Part shown: piece by piece, positions 32,601 through 40,779 of the stretch
How the letters are laid out: the number at the start of each line of letters is the position of its first letter
Position numbering within the stretch: position 1 is the first letter of the stretch
Source: Diospyros lotus
Taxonomy: Eukaryota > Streptophyta > Magnoliopsida > Ericales > Ebenaceae
Assembly (NCBI RefSeq): GCF_014633365.1
Contig: NC_068344.1
Span: 16,321,669 to 16,385,668 of the forward strand
Length of the DNA: 64,000 bases
Direction of reading: 5' to 3'
The notes under the pieces: model-generated
What the model was told of the DNA's origin: nothing
Databases searched by the model: none
Seen by the model: only the letters and a program-made list of their open reading frames with translations
Translations under genes and position numbers: made by a program

Positions 32601-35018
32601 GAATTTGTCCCTTAGCAGTTTGAGAATATACAAGTTTTTTCCCCCTTTCATTAAGCAGCTATCTCTGTCATTGTTTGTTGATTGTTAATACTGATTAAAG
32701 AATTGCAGTACTTTCCACATGGTTAATCAATAAAGTAATTAGATATCATTGTACTGTATTTTGCTAATGTAAACAACAATAACAATCACAAGCCTTAATC
32801 CCACTAGGTGGGGTTGGATTATAGTCCTTGAACCATCTTTATCCATGGACAAATCCTTTGAAATAACCTACATCATGTTTTAAGGGTTTCCTGCCATGTT
32901 TCTTTTATTGGTCCTTCTCTCCCTCGTTTGCTAACTTCCTCCATTTTATTCAGTCACCTTACAAGTCATCAGTTGATTTTCTCACATATCCAACTTATCT
33001 TAATCATTACTCTTGCATCTTATCTTCAATAGGCACCAGTCCACCTTATTACGTGTGATCTTATTTCTTTTTTTGTCTTTTTCTAATATGGCCCCACATC
33101 CTTAATCATTACATTCTACATATTCAATTTTTGACCTATTTATTTTAAAACTTATGGGTTCTATGGAGAAACTCCATAATTCATGTTTATTATTCATGTC
33201 TTCTTTTGTCTCATCCACCAATATCATCATCTACAAATAGCATGCACCAAGGTGCTTCTTCTTGGATGTGCTTTGTGCATTCATCCCGTAAACAAGAAAG
33301 AGGTAAGAGCTGAATGTGAATCCTTGATGTAATCAAATTGTAAGTGGTCAAGGGTCAATTTTACCTCCATAAGTCCTAAGACACATTTCTATTTGATGAT
33401 ACGCAGGGGTGGATCTACATGTGAAGCCTAGGGCAGCCCACAATTAAAATTAATTTTTTAATATAAAAATTATTTTTTAATAATAAATTAGTCCCAAAAA
33501 AAATTACAGCCCATCCTAAAATTTGTGATGTACAGTTCTACATCTCAAAAAAAAATTTCAGCCACTACATAAATTTCTAGATCCGCCCCTAATGATAGCT
33601 ATCTTTAATAGCATATATATATATATATATCTTTAATAGCCTATATATAAGCAATCCTAACTCCATTCTTCTCTAACAAATTCCACAAGACTTATGTAGA
33701 TATTCTGTCATATGCTTTTTCATGTCTATAATATATAATGATCACAAGCCTTAATCCCATTAGGTGGGGTTCACTATATGAATAATGAATCTAGATCTCT
33801 AGTGTCTAAATTCATGATGTTTGATCTGACAACTTTAAATCTTATGTTTATATAGTTTTATTATTAAGGTGTATAAAAATAATCTCTGCTAATCACAGAA
33901 AGCACAATACTGATTCAACATTAAATCTTAAAATTATATTATAATTCTTCTTTAGGATTTTTAAACACCAATTACATTGAGCACTCATAAGAGAAAGAAT
34001 GGCTAAATTTATAAATAAATAGGCATATGCCAACATCCAACTTTCAAGTAAACCCATCTGCTATCATTTACCATAAATTAGACCTGATGATGTGTTAACG
34101 AGTACTTTGGTGTGCCCCATGAATCATAATGGCCCGCCCAAAACAATTTTTGGGGCTGTCTTCCGTCTATGTGTTGGATGCATAATGGATATGGATGCAA
34201 TACCCATTTGGAGGTCTCCATGCTTCATGGGAAAGACCAAACAACTTTTGATGCTTCACAAATCTTGTGGCTTAAATGCACTCCAAAGAATACCTCTGTG
34301 TTTGCAGAGGCAAAGGGATTCATTCCAGCTAATGATTTATTGGGAAAAAATGAGAGTGAAATCCAACTTTTTCCTACTCATTCCACAAGAATTACTGAGG
34401 ACGAAAGTGCATGGCCATCGCTCTACATGTACAAATTTTGGATATGGTGTAAACCGTTATACTCACTTTTGTTCTGGCTGAAACATCAGCTAGGATTGGT
34501 TTTGGAGGCCATAGCAATCAACTATGTTCCCTACCATCTGCTTATCGGATAATTGCAGGCAACCTGCTTCTGTTGTATTCTTTTCTGGTGGGTTTTTCTT
34601 GTATTTGAGCTACTATTTTGGAAAAGAGAGAAACTGTCAGAATTCATTAAAATGTGGATTTAATTCTCAAAAGTACAGTTTGCGTGAATGCTCGCAAAAT
34701 CAGTAGCTGTCTTATTTGATGATAGCTTAATTGAATCATTACAGTGTGACAAAGAACCATTTTGAGAATCTTGTTCGAGCTTTAGAGAATGGTCTGTCAG
34801 ATGTTGATTGTGGTGGGGCATGCAGCCTCCCTGCCAGCTCCAAGAACTTGGGGCGTTGGAGCAGCAAGGGGAGAAGTAGTAGGGGCAAGGGAATTGCATC
34901 CAGATCAAGCAGTTCTTCCAGAAATCCTGATGACTCGGGGCATTGGTCTTGTGAATATTGCACTTATGCCAATGTGAAATCGGTTACGGTTTGTCAAATG
35001 TGCATGCAACACCGTTGA
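13038..35018 (+). CDS. ARI: ARIADNE-type RBR E3 ubiquitin ligase, 3' part of gene (eight exons)
   Basis: RBR ligases take ubiquitin from an E2 onto a cysteine of RING2 (Rcat) and pass it to a substrate. Eight exons (13038-13145, 13380-13470, 13600-13689, 14564-14611, 32061-32132, 32199-32298, 32381-32507, 34745-35018) have AG/GT borders and join to one frame of 302 codons plus stop. Exon 1 carries Rcat ([19 protein letters not shown]; the Cys in QGC is the expected catalytic residue). The Ariadne helical region follows ([34 protein letters not shown]). The end is Gly/Ser-rich, then a RanBP2-type zinc finger (WSCEYC...CQMC). This arrangement is typical of the plant ARI7/ARI8 group. RING1 and IBR exons are not seen. 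Introns 4 and 7 are full of transposons, but no exon is damaged. Confidence 0.93.
13380..13470 (+). CDS. ARI: ARI exon 2
   Basis: 91 bp between CTTGCAG and GTAAGA. It completes the Trp codon split by intron 1 and reads [20 protein letters not shown], the end of Rcat. Confidence 0.93.
13600..13689 (+). CDS. ARI: ARI exon 3
   Basis: 90 bp between CTCACAG and GTAAGT. It begins the Ariadne domain with [20 protein letters not shown]. Confidence 0.93.
13690..14563 (+). other. ARI intron 3
   Basis: 874-bp intron with GT..AG ends. It contains a T8-G14-type homopolymer run at about 13791-13813 and no supported gene. The 87-codon ORF at 14352-14615 runs across the exon 4 acceptor out of frame and is accidental. 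Confidence 0.8.
14564..14611 (+). CDS. ARI: ARI exon 4
   Basis: 48 bp between TTTTGCAG and GTAAGA, encoding [16 protein letters not shown]. The next exon is 17.4 kb downstream. Confidence 0.93.
14612..15205 (+). other. Start of ARI intron 4, non-coding
   Basis: Donor GTAAGA, then about 590 bases of AT-rich sequence. Around 14945-14995 a short patch ends in GAGTTCAAGTTTT, which resembles a degenerate SINE box B, but no box A was found. Nothing else is supported. Confidence 0.6.
15206..15575 (-). repeat. Probable 3' LTR of the minus-strand gypsy fragment
   Basis: Directly downstream (minus sense) of the gypsy pol end, a stretch ends in CCGTGACA (complement of TGTCACGG at 15206). It holds a TATA-like TGTATAAATCG (complement of about 15404-15416) followed by a pyrimidine-rich (TC)n leader. 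The U3 start near 15575 is a guess based on a TGTTATTA start. Confidence 0.45.
15620..18283 (-). pseudogene. Ty3/gypsy chromovirus pol, 5'-truncated
   Basis: In minus order: the RT end with [17 protein letters not shown] and the active site [10 protein letters not shown] (about 18140); the RT-RNase H junction with [16 protein letters not shown] and [12 protein letters not shown]; and RNase H ([29 protein letters not shown]). Next are the integrase core ([35 protein letters not shown]) and a C-terminal end with [11 protein letters not shown] and VLVKWQD that resembles the chromodomain-side end. Gag, protease and the front of RT are missing. Stops and a SINE break it. It lies antisense within ARI intron 4. 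Confidence 0.88.
17365..17641 (+). mobile_element. tRNA-derived SINE with poly(A) tail
   Basis: GGGGTAGCTCAAGTGGTCGA at 17371-17390 contains a Pol III box A (TAGCTCAAGTGG, 17375-17386). TGTGTTCGAATCC at 17428-17440 is a box B. The body has a further 170 bp and ends in an uninterrupted A28 (17614-17641). It splits gypsy pol between AVLM (RT end) and YEQEF (RNase H). No clear target duplication was found. Confidence 0.85.
18284..18987 (-). pseudogene. Ty1/copia integrase fragment (part 1)
   Basis: The minus frames read the integrase core: [29 protein letters not shown], and [19 protein letters not shown] with the terminal Glu expected of DD-35-E. The conserved post-core block follows ([29 protein letters not shown]). 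The fragment stops at about 18284-18290, directly against gypsy RT of the same strand. At 18987 it is cut by an LTR element; the missing upstream part resumes at 22868. Confidence 0.85.
18988..19309 (+). repeat. 5' LTR of LARD-like 1
   Basis: 322 bp, TGTCACGACC...GTAACA, with a (TC)n run at about 19185-19199. The shorter 3' LTR differs in this microsatellite and by deletions near the end. Confidence 0.9.
21017..21586 (+). CDS. Gag-like protein of LARD-like 1
   Basis: 189 codons after the leader. The central part ([47 protein letters not shown]) has the layout of the retrotransposon gag domain of Ty3/gypsy elements, which packages RNA into virus-like particles. The C-terminus is acidic and no zinc knuckle is visible. 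The start used here is the first Met of the frame; the real start may be upstream, as the preceding sequence reads like gag N-terminus in another frame. Confidence 0.65.
   Translation: MPKHGILPITYGLQEAEELPALKLEIQVRGSSSLAPHHTPMPREGRARGTNLAGNLHDQFGKKKNMTKVTKEFNNLRQEGLVADYWVKFEELRPLMWSAQPTLTERYFVSRFVSGLKDKLRLMVKMMMPAIVKEAAEKARLQELALEAIFRKHGLQPNGSTESSKQIKGASKAEQESEENLELDPASCN
21615..22448 (+). pseudogene. Downstream ORFs of LARD-like 1, unrecognised
   Basis: Two open stretches (21615-21908, acidic; 22158-22448, ending in a basic KKKKDKR tail) lie between gag and the 3' LTR, where pol would be. Neither matches pol. The second and the following non-coding part show base-level similarity to the 3' end of LARD-like 2 (30739-31105). 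Confidence 0.4.
22560..22862 (+). repeat. 3' LTR of LARD-like 1
   Basis: 303 bp, TGTCACGACC...CATAACA, clearly the partner of 18988-19309. It is followed by the GAAGC duplication. Confidence 0.9.
22868..22965 (-). pseudogene. Ty1/copia integrase fragment (part 2)
   Basis: The minus strand gives [14 protein letters not shown], the zinc-binding end of the pre-integrase domain. It continues in frame into HSDIWGG at the left side of LARD-like 1 when that insertion and one GAAGC copy are removed. This confirms that the two copia pieces were once one. Confidence 0.85.
22966..23239. other. Unassigned boundary region
   Basis: Between the copia remnant and the Caulimoviridae-like block. Open stretches occur on both strands (for example, a + frame with [10 protein letters not shown] near 23115-23145), but no family could be assigned. 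Confidence 0.3.
23490..24560 (-). pseudogene. C-terminal region after RNase H of the pararetrovirus-like element
   Basis: The frame is preserved in pieces over about 1 kb after the RNase H end, rich in Pro, Phe and Trp. No known domain could be named. Several of the + strand ORFs in 23499-24386 are antisense shadows of this region. Confidence 0.4.
24500..25680 (-). pseudogene. Caulimoviridae-like reverse transcriptase and RNase H
   Basis: RT shows [14 protein letters not shown] (about 25320-25365) and the active site YIDDILLFS (about 25250-25280). The connection region has [12 protein letters not shown], and RNase H starts at ILQTDASD (about 24820-24845). RNase H continues with [19 protein letters not shown], a form usual in pararetroviruses. 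Its usual role is to copy the pregenomic RNA to DNA. An in-frame stop precedes VMPFGL (about 25372), and later frame changes confirm decay. Confidence 0.75.
25665..26279 (-). pseudogene. Aspartic protease region of the pararetrovirus-like element
   Basis: The frame has [13 protein letters not shown] (about 26180-26220), the Asp-Thr-Gly active-site loop of retroviral-type proteases, which cut the polyprotein. The same frame runs on towards RT ([18 protein letters not shown]). Confidence 0.7.
26415..27608 (-). pseudogene. Capsid-like region with CCHC knuckle, pararetrovirus-like element
   Basis: Two frames, 27608-27258 (acidic, Pro/Ser/Thr-rich) and 27245-26529 (capsid-like, ending Lys/Arg/Ser-rich), are followed by a C-x2-C-x4-H-x4-C zinc knuckle at about 26480-26530, just past an in-frame stop. 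This order (acidic leader, capsid, knuckle, protease) suits a nucleocapsid precursor. The exact family cannot be settled from the sequence alone. Confidence 0.5.
27641..27948. other. Non-coding spacer with a decayed repeat
   Basis: 27650-27740 (complement TAATAGCTTAAACTTTTAGA...) resembles a dispersed plant repeat often seen in introns. The rest is AT-rich with nothing supported. Confidence 0.35.
27949..28056 (+). mobile_element. tRNA-derived SINE head, truncated
   Basis: Box A TAGCTCAAGTGG (27962-27973, identical to the box A of the SINE at 17365) and box B GGGTTCAAACC (28006-28016), in a frame AACCCCAAGTGGGG similar to the other copy. It is cut after about 105 bp by the LTR starting at 28057. 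Confidence 0.75.
28057..28385 (+). repeat. 5' LTR of LARD-like 2
   Basis: 329 bp with a TATA-like GGCCTATATAAAGGC at about 28181-28195, followed by a pyrimidine-rich leader. Confidence 0.9.
29926..31044 (+). pseudogene. Unrecognised ORFs of LARD-like 2
   Basis: Frames 29926-30177, 30159-30767 (202 codons) and 30739-31044 (101 codons) overlap slightly and could be one protein broken by two frameshifts. Composition is ordinary, acidic in the middle and basic at the end ([11 protein letters not shown]). No gag, protease or pol motifs were found. The basic end and the following bases match the equivalent place in LARD-like 1. Confidence 0.4.
31106..31435 (+). repeat. 3' LTR of LARD-like 2
   Basis: 330 bp, same ends as the 5' LTR, including the TATA-like motif at about 31231-31245. 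Confidence 0.9.
31436..32060 (+). other. End of ARI intron 4
   Basis: Non-coding and AT-rich, ending in a T-rich tract and the acceptor TTTTGCAG (32053-32060). 31440-31560 may be part of a dispersed repeat that could not be named. Confidence 0.6.
32061..32132 (+). CDS. ARI: ARI exon 5
   Basis: 72 bp, [20 protein letters not shown] then AWLQ, between TTTTGCAG and GTATAT. In phase with exon 4 despite the 17.4-kb intron. Confidence 0.93.
32199..32298 (+). CDS. ARI: ARI exon 6
   Basis: 100 bp from [19 protein letters not shown] to FFEYLQ, between TTTGCAG and GTATTT. It is the conserved core of the Ariadne domain. Confidence 0.93.
32381..32507 (+). CDS. ARI: ARI exon 7
   Basis: 127 bp between CCCTCAG and GTATTT, encoding [20 protein letters not shown] through FRTKLAGLT. 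Confidence 0.93.
32508..32765 (+). other. First part of ARI intron 7
   Basis: Donor GTATTT and about 250 bp of ordinary intron sequence before the RTE LINE tail. Confidence 0.6.
32766..33735 (-). mobile_element. RTE-type LINE fragment in ARI intron 7
   Basis: The minus strand ends in CCCACCTAGTGGGATTAAGGC plus a TTG-repeat-like tail (complement of about 32766-32812), the usual 3' end of plant RTE LINEs. Upstream, RT remnants are legible: PWCMLFVDD near 33215-33260 and HEKAYDRIS...[12 protein letters not shown] near 33655-33730. Stops abound. A MITE interrupts it at 33404-33590. Confidence 0.8.
33404..33590. mobile_element. hAT-like MITE
   Basis: Starts CAGGGGTGGATCTA and ends TAGATCCGCCCCT, an imperfect terminal inverted repeat with the CAGGGGCGG-type end of hAT elements. 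Flanks ATGATACG (33396-33403) and ATGATAGC (33592-33599) would be an 8-bp duplication with two changes. 187 bp, AT-rich, non-coding. Confidence 0.65.
33736..33780 (-). mobile_element. Second RTE LINE 3' end fragment
   Basis: TCACAAGCCTTAATCCCATT-AGGTGGGGTT repeats the RTE 3' terminal sequence seen at about 32781-32812. Confidence 0.6.
33781..34744 (+). other. Rest of ARI intron 7
   Basis: AT-rich, ending in the acceptor ATTACAG (34738-34744). Two overlapping ORFs (34092-34481 and 34169-34552, about 128 codons each) lie here. Neither is recognised and neither has flanking splice sites that would fit the ARI frame. They may be chance frames or part of an unnamed insertion. Confidence 0.5.
34745..35018 (+). 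CDS. ARI: ARI exon 8 with stop
   Basis: 273 coding bases after a split Ser codon, ending TGA at 35016-35018. It encodes [16 protein letters not shown], a Gly/Ser/Arg-rich linker and the C-terminal RanBP2-type zinc finger (W-S-C-x2-C ... C-x2-C), then QHR-stop. Confidence 0.93.
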
Positions 35019-35510
35019 GCCCAGTTCTGAAAGGGTCAGTTAATGGAGAGAAGAAATTCATTTCTTCAGTTGGCTCCAAGGAGCCATGAATCCATGAAAG
35101 GAGGAAGAGAAAATTTTATCCGAATGCACTTGTTGCAGACTCTTGCCTTGATCATATCAACAACAACTGTGGCGACCACATCATATGTGGATTTTCCACT
35201 CATTTTCAAGATGCTGTTGTATCAAATAGATTTTGTACCAAAGCATATATGAAGCTTACATGTCTCCTCTTATGTTCACTATCAATTCTCTTTTCCACAA
35301 GTTTCCTGTTATTATTCTTGTAATAAACAACACTGAGCTAGAACTTACACACACAACCACTGCATGCTTCTTCCTAGCTTGCACGCCCACATAAAGACGA
35401 CATAATAATACATTTACTTTGATGCCCTGCTCAGATTACACTACTCCTTTGTTGGGATGGGAGAGAGATGCTTGCAAATGTTACTGCTTAAAAAGATTAT
35501 ACAAGGATTT
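35019..35510 (+). other. ARI 3' UTR and flank
   Basis: No conserved frame. AATAAA-containing GTAATAAACAAC at about 35320-35331 is a plausible polyadenylation signal about 305 bp after the stop. Immediately downstream the gypsy element inserts at 35511. Confidence 0.6.
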
Positions 35511-35871
35511 TGATAGGAACCCAATTGAATTCCAAAAAACAATCCACTATCAATAGTTCCAATTCCTTACAGCAGCAAAACAAGAATGAAATAGGGCATT
35601 CGAGAGGCCCTAACTCTCCCAAATCACTATCAAAATTCAGCTACCTCACTCTCCCTCCTTCCTTCCTACTTATACCACTCTCGAACCCCACTCTAACTGA
35701 ATTCCCTATTCACATGCTGATTATTCCCTCAGCAGTGTGAATTACAACTCTACCTTCATGCGCACATGCTGGTTGTTACACTTGCATGTGCGGACCACCC
35801 CCTACTCCCATCTTCATGCCTTCGGCTGCTTGTTGCGTCTTTGATAGGTTCGGTGCACTGGCGGCCTATCA
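35511..35871 (-). repeat. 3' LTR of the chromovirus (left)
   Basis: 361 bp. Same ends and length as the LTR at 40414-40774. Confidence 0.95.
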
Positions 35872-35875
35872 TTAC

Positions 35876-38800
35876 TCCCCTCCCGGACTTTCACCTTGTC
35901 TTCAAGGTGAAAAGCTGGAAACTGTTGCTGAATCATGTTGTAGGGCTCCCAAGTTGCCTCTAACGGTGGTAAGCCTTTCCACTAGATCAAGATATCTAGC
36001 TCGCGTAAGTTAGAACCCTTCCCAGGCTGAACTCCCAACACTGCCTCTGGCTCAACCTTCAGTTCTAAGTCAGCCTGCAGCTGGAGGGGAATTTGCACCC
36101 TTGCGCCCACCTCACCCTTGGCCTCTCTCAACTGGGACACATGGAAAATCGGGTGGACATGGCAGTGGGCTGGTAGTTTAAGTTTATAAGCCATCGGTCC
36201 CATCTTCTGTTCAATTTCAAATGGCCCATAGTACCTAGGAGCCAGCTTCTCGTTAGGGCAGACAGCTAGGGACTTCCTTATATACGGCCTTAGTTTCAAG
36301 TGGACAAAGTCACCAACCATAAACTGCACATCCCGTCTTCTCCGGTCAGCCCCCCTCTTCATGATCGCTTGAGCGCGTACCAGTTGGTCTTTGAGCTCTT
36401 CCAATGCTAAATCTCGCTCCAACAGTTGTTGTTTTACTGTAAATACCTGCGTTGAGCCCTTGTCAAACCTGATCAAGGTTGGTGGTTCCCTCCCATAATC
36501 AGCTTGGAAGGGAGTAACCTTTGAAGCAGTGTGGTATGATGTGTTATACGACAATTCAGCCCATGTCAGCCACACATACCACCCCATAGGTCTTGTTGAT
36601 GCAAAACAGCGCAAGTATGTCTCTAGGGTCCGGTTGAGGACCTCCGTTTGCCCGTTCGTTTGCGGGTGGTAGGCCGTACTACGATTGAGCTTAGTACCTT
36701 GAAGTCGAAACAACTCCTCCAAAAAACGGCTCATAAACACCTTGTCTTGATCCGAAACAATAGTCCGAGGCATACCGTGCAACCGCACTACTTCTTTTAC
36801 GAAAATACCAGCTACTACTCCTGCTGTAAATAGGTGTTTGAGACCAATAAAGTGGCCATATTTGCTGAGTCTATCTACAACTACAAGTATAGAATTCATA
36901 TGGCCTGATCTCGATAACCCCTCAATAAAATCCATAGCTATATCATCCCAAATCTGGTCAGGAACCGGAAGAGGCTGTAAAAGACCCCCTGGCGTTAAAG
37001 CCTCATACTTATGTTGCTGGCAAATGTGACACTTTCCCACATGGTGGCGTATGTCCCGCTTCATACCAACCTAGTAAACATTCGCTACAATTCGTTTATA
37101 TGTCTTTAGGAACTCGGAATGACCTCCTACACTGCCATCATGACCCTCATGGAGCACCAAAGGAATTAGGGAAGAACCCTTAGGCAGGAACAACCGCCAT
37201 TTATAAAGGAGCTAGTCACCCACCAGCTGAAAATCTGAGTTGTAAGCCGGATCCGCTCGTAACTTTCGTATGATGTCTTGTAAATAAGCATCTTTTGCCA
37301 CCTCTTGGACTAGCTGATCGAGTTGCACCACCTTTGGAATCGTTAGTGCGAACAGAGCTGCTGGTTGATTAATTCTCGAAAGGCTATCTGCAGCCTTGTT
37401 TTCCAACCCCGATCGGTAGTGTATCTCAAAATGAAAGCCCATCAGTTTCAACATCCACTTTTGATAATCCGAGCTCACCATTCGCTGCTCAAACAAAAAC
37501 TTCAAGCTTTTTTGGTCTGTCCTTACTATGAACTTCCTTCCCCAGAGATAATGTCTCCATTTCTGGACTGCAAACACCATGGCCATCAGCTCCCTTTCGT
37601 AAATCGATTTTTTCCTCTCCGATGGTTTAAGAGCATGGTTGTAGTACGCAATCGGTCTAAGATTCTACATCAACACCACCCCTAACCCATGCCCTGAAGC
37701 ATCGGACTCAATTATGAAGGGCTGATCGAAGTCTGGTAGTGCGAGAACCAGCAGCGACACCATTGCTGTTTTGAGCTGCTGGAATGCTCGTTCAGCCTCT
37801 CCATCACAACAAAAATTGTTCTTCTTTAGTTTCTCGGTGAGGGGCCATGCCAACTTGTCATAATCCTTTACAAATCTTCTATAGTACCCCGTAAGACCGA
37901 GGAATCCACGCAATTCCTTCAAGGTAGTAGGCGCAGGCCAGTCCAACATGGCTTGCACCTTGCAACGATCAGCCGACACACCTTGCTGGGAGATGATATG
38001 GCCCAGATATTCAACCTCCAACTGCCCAAAGGAACATTTCTTCTTGTTGGCATACAACTGATTTGCAGCTAGCACCTTTAGCACACAATGCAAGTGTTGC
38101 AAATGTTGGTCAAAATTTTGGCTATAAATTAAAATATCATCAAAAAATACCAACACAAACCGACGCAAATACTCCCTGAATACATCATTCATTAAAGATT
38201 AGAAGGTGGCCGGGGCATTTGTCAATCTGAAAGGCATGATGAGGAATTCATAGTGGCCCTCATGTGTTCGAAATGTGGTCTTTGGTTCGTCTCCAGCCTT
38301 GACTCGAATCTGGTGGTAACCAGATTTGAGATCCAATTTTGAAAAAACCTTCGTGCCCCAGCAATTCATCGATGACTAGAATAAGAAACTTGTCCGGAAC
38401 TGTTACCTTGTTGAGAGCCTAGTAATCTACACACAACCTCCATCCCTCATTCTTCTTTTTAACGAGCAACACTGGGCTAGAAAAAGGGCTAACACTTGGT
38501 TTAATAATACCAGCTGCCAACATCTCACGTACCATCTTTTCAATCTCATTCTTTTGAAGATACGAGTAGCGGTAAGGTCGAACACTAACCAGGGAAGTGT
38601 CGGGTAGGAGATTGATGGCATGATCTTTATTTCTGGTAGGTGGCAGTCTCTCCGGGTTGGAAAAAACTCCTTCAAACTCAGCCAATAATTCCTCCAAGCT
38701 TCGGGGCAGTCCCACCTACAGTTCATTGCATTCGGCAGCCACCTCTCCAATTTCCAACAGCACTCCTTCCCCATTCTCTTTAAACGCCTTCATCATAGCT

Positions 38801-39264
38801 TTTAGGGAGACTAATGTCTTACTTAAGCTAGGATCACCCTGCAATGTCACTGCCATTCCCCCCACTGGAAACTTCATGGTCAGATTCCTCCAATCCACAC
38901 TCATCTTCCCCACCGAAGCCAGCCATTTCATGCCAAGAATGACATCAGAACTTCCTAACTCAAGGGGAAGAAAATCTTCCACTATCTGCAGGTTATCCAG
39001 TGTCAGTTTCACCTCCTTGCAAACTCTTGCTCCCTGTACAGCCATCCTAGTTCCCATTATCACCCCATACCTAGCCGTCTCTGTTTTCGGCAAACTCAAG
39101 CATTGCACCAATTCGGATGCGATGAAGTTGTAAGTTACACCGCCATCCACCAGAACGACCACCGGCTGCCCTTCTATGAGTCCCCTTAGCTTCATCGTTT
39201 GAGGTGTAGTTAATCCCACCACCGAATTCATGGATAATTCAATCACCTCTCCCCCATATCCCAA
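35876..39264 (-). pseudogene. Chromovirus pol: protease, RT, RNase H, integrase, chromodomain-like end
   Basis: Minus order: protease at 39264-38716 with VVVLVDGGVTYNFIASELV, where the catalytic D-S/T-G is changed to D-G-G. RT starts at 38715 (INLLPDTSLVSVRPYRY), with active site FFDDILIYSQ (about 38140-38170). YLGHIISQQGVSADR leads to RNase H (VRTDQKSLKFLFEQRM, about 37500). The integrase core lies at 37064-36400 (CHICQQHKYEALTPGG, MDFIEGLSRSGHMNSILVVV, TAYHPQTNGQTEVLNR), then YYGPFEIEQKMGPMAYKL. The end resembles a chromodomain (WKGLPPLEATWEP, 35920-35985), just past a stop. At least six frame breaks. Confidence 0.92.
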
Positions 39265-39299
39265 CCCTTCATCGCCCCCCTACACTGCTTCTTCTGTCG

Positions 39300-40410
39300 C
39301 AGCCTCGCCTATTTCTTCGTCATAGATCATCAACACTTGGAGCTCTTTGTTCTTGCACCAATGGCCAATCGAGTATTTCTCATCGCAGCGGAAGAAAATG
39401 CCCTTCTCCCGCCTTGCCTTTCACTCAGCCTCACTAAGCTTCTTGAAAGGAAAGTTGCCCCCATTACCAGCGGGGTGAATCCTAGGGCCTGGCTGATTTA
39501 CAGACTTTTGGGAGGAACCCAAACTTTTTGCTGGAACTGGTGACATCCGACTTGCGATCGCGGTTGCGTGGAATACCCGCTCCTGGTTGGTTCGGTTGCC
39601 CGATGGCAATTCTAAAGAGCTACGTTCTTGTCCTCAATGTTCTGGGCCACGACCATAATTCGATCGAGCCCCCGCGGTTGTAACACCCTGATCTCAGCTC
39701 TTATCTCTGGGTTGAGGCCGTTGAGGAATTGGCCTTCCAAAAATGCCTCAGGAACATCAGGCACTGCTGCGATCATGGTCTCAAACTTCAAGCGATACTC
39801 CTTCACCGACCCCTCATGCTGAAGAGCCAAGAAACGCTCCTCTAGCGACCCCTCCTAAGTGGGGCGAAACTGGCCCATAATTCCTTGCTTCAGGCCTTTC
39901 CAGTTCTGAATTGCTCTTCACCTTGTCTCCCATTGGAACCAAGACAATGCTGCTGTTTCGAAACACAGGGTTGCGGATTCTATCTTATCCTCATCCATTA
40001 GTTGGTTGACAGCAAAATACCTTTCAGTTCGAAAGATCCACTCATCCGGATTTTCTCCTTAAAAAATGGGCATCTCCAGTCGTCTCCCTCGTAAGTCCGA
40101 CCGGTACCCGCCCCCGATACCCCCCTCCGAGTCACAACCCCCCACCACCCCAGGGTTTACTTCGGAATCCATGGTGAATTCCGAAGGTCCTTGTCGCTCC
40201 TTGGACTTGTTCTTTCTCTCCCGCTCTAGTTCATCCCACTTCGTTCGCATGAAAGCGAATTGTCCAAGCATCACTGCTACATTGCGCTCCACCGTCTGGA
40301 CATTCCCTCTAATATCTTCGACTCCCCTTTGTACGCCTTCCATCTTCGACTCCAACTCACCAACTCTCTCAATCAAGTTCACCATCAGGTTCGGAATGGC
40401 TCTGATACCA
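39300..40410 (-). pseudogene. Chromovirus gag with zinc knuckle
   Basis: From the primer site: a frame with a coiled-coil look (LIERVGELESKMEGVQRGVE, 40385-40059). Then, after a break, the gag core end (GSVKEYRLKFETMIAAVPDV, 39830-39612). At about 39335-39395 the zinc knuckle FRCDEKYSIGHWCKNKEL is of the form typical of plant Ty3 gag. Gag forms the particle and packages RNA. It is broken by stops and frameshifts. Confidence 0.85.
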
Positions 40411-40413
40411 AAT

Positions 40414-40774
40414 TGATAGGAACCCGATTGAATTCCAAAAAATAATCCACTATTAATAGTTCCAATTCCTTACAGCAGCAAAACAAAAATGAAACAGGGC
40501 ATTCGAGAGGCCCTAACTCTCCCAAATCACTATCAAAATTCAGCTACCTCACTTTCCCTCCTCCCCTCCTACTTATACCACTCCCGGACCCCACTCTAAT
40601 TGAATTCCCCATTCACATGCTGATTATTCCCTTAGCAGTGTGAATTACAACTCTACCCCCAGGCATACATGCTGGTTGTTACACCTGCATGTGCAGACCG
40701 CCCCTTACTCCCATCTTCATGCATTCGGTTGCTTGTTGCGTCTTTGATAAGTTCGGTGCATCGACGGCCTATCA
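40414..40774 (-). repeat. 5' LTR of the chromovirus (right)
   Basis: 361 bp, partner of 35511-35871. The primer-site complement adjoins its left edge. Confidence 0.95.
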
Positions 40775-40779
40775 GATTT

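Larger units (their letters stand above)
35511..40774 (-). mobile_element. Complete Ty3/gypsy chromovirus, TSD GATTT
   Basis: Two 361-bp LTRs (35511-35871 and 40414-40774) start TGATAGG and end CCTATCA, flanked by GATTT at 35506-35510 and 40775-40779. Next to the right LTR lies GCTCTGATACCA (about 40399-40410), the complement of the initiator tRNA-Met primer site, so the element reads leftward. Gag, zinc knuckle, protease, RT, RNase H, integrase and a chromodomain-like end follow in order, all with stops. By eye the LTRs differ at about 28 of 361 sites, mostly transitions. It sits about 490 bp past the ARI stop codon, antisense to it. Confidence 0.93.
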
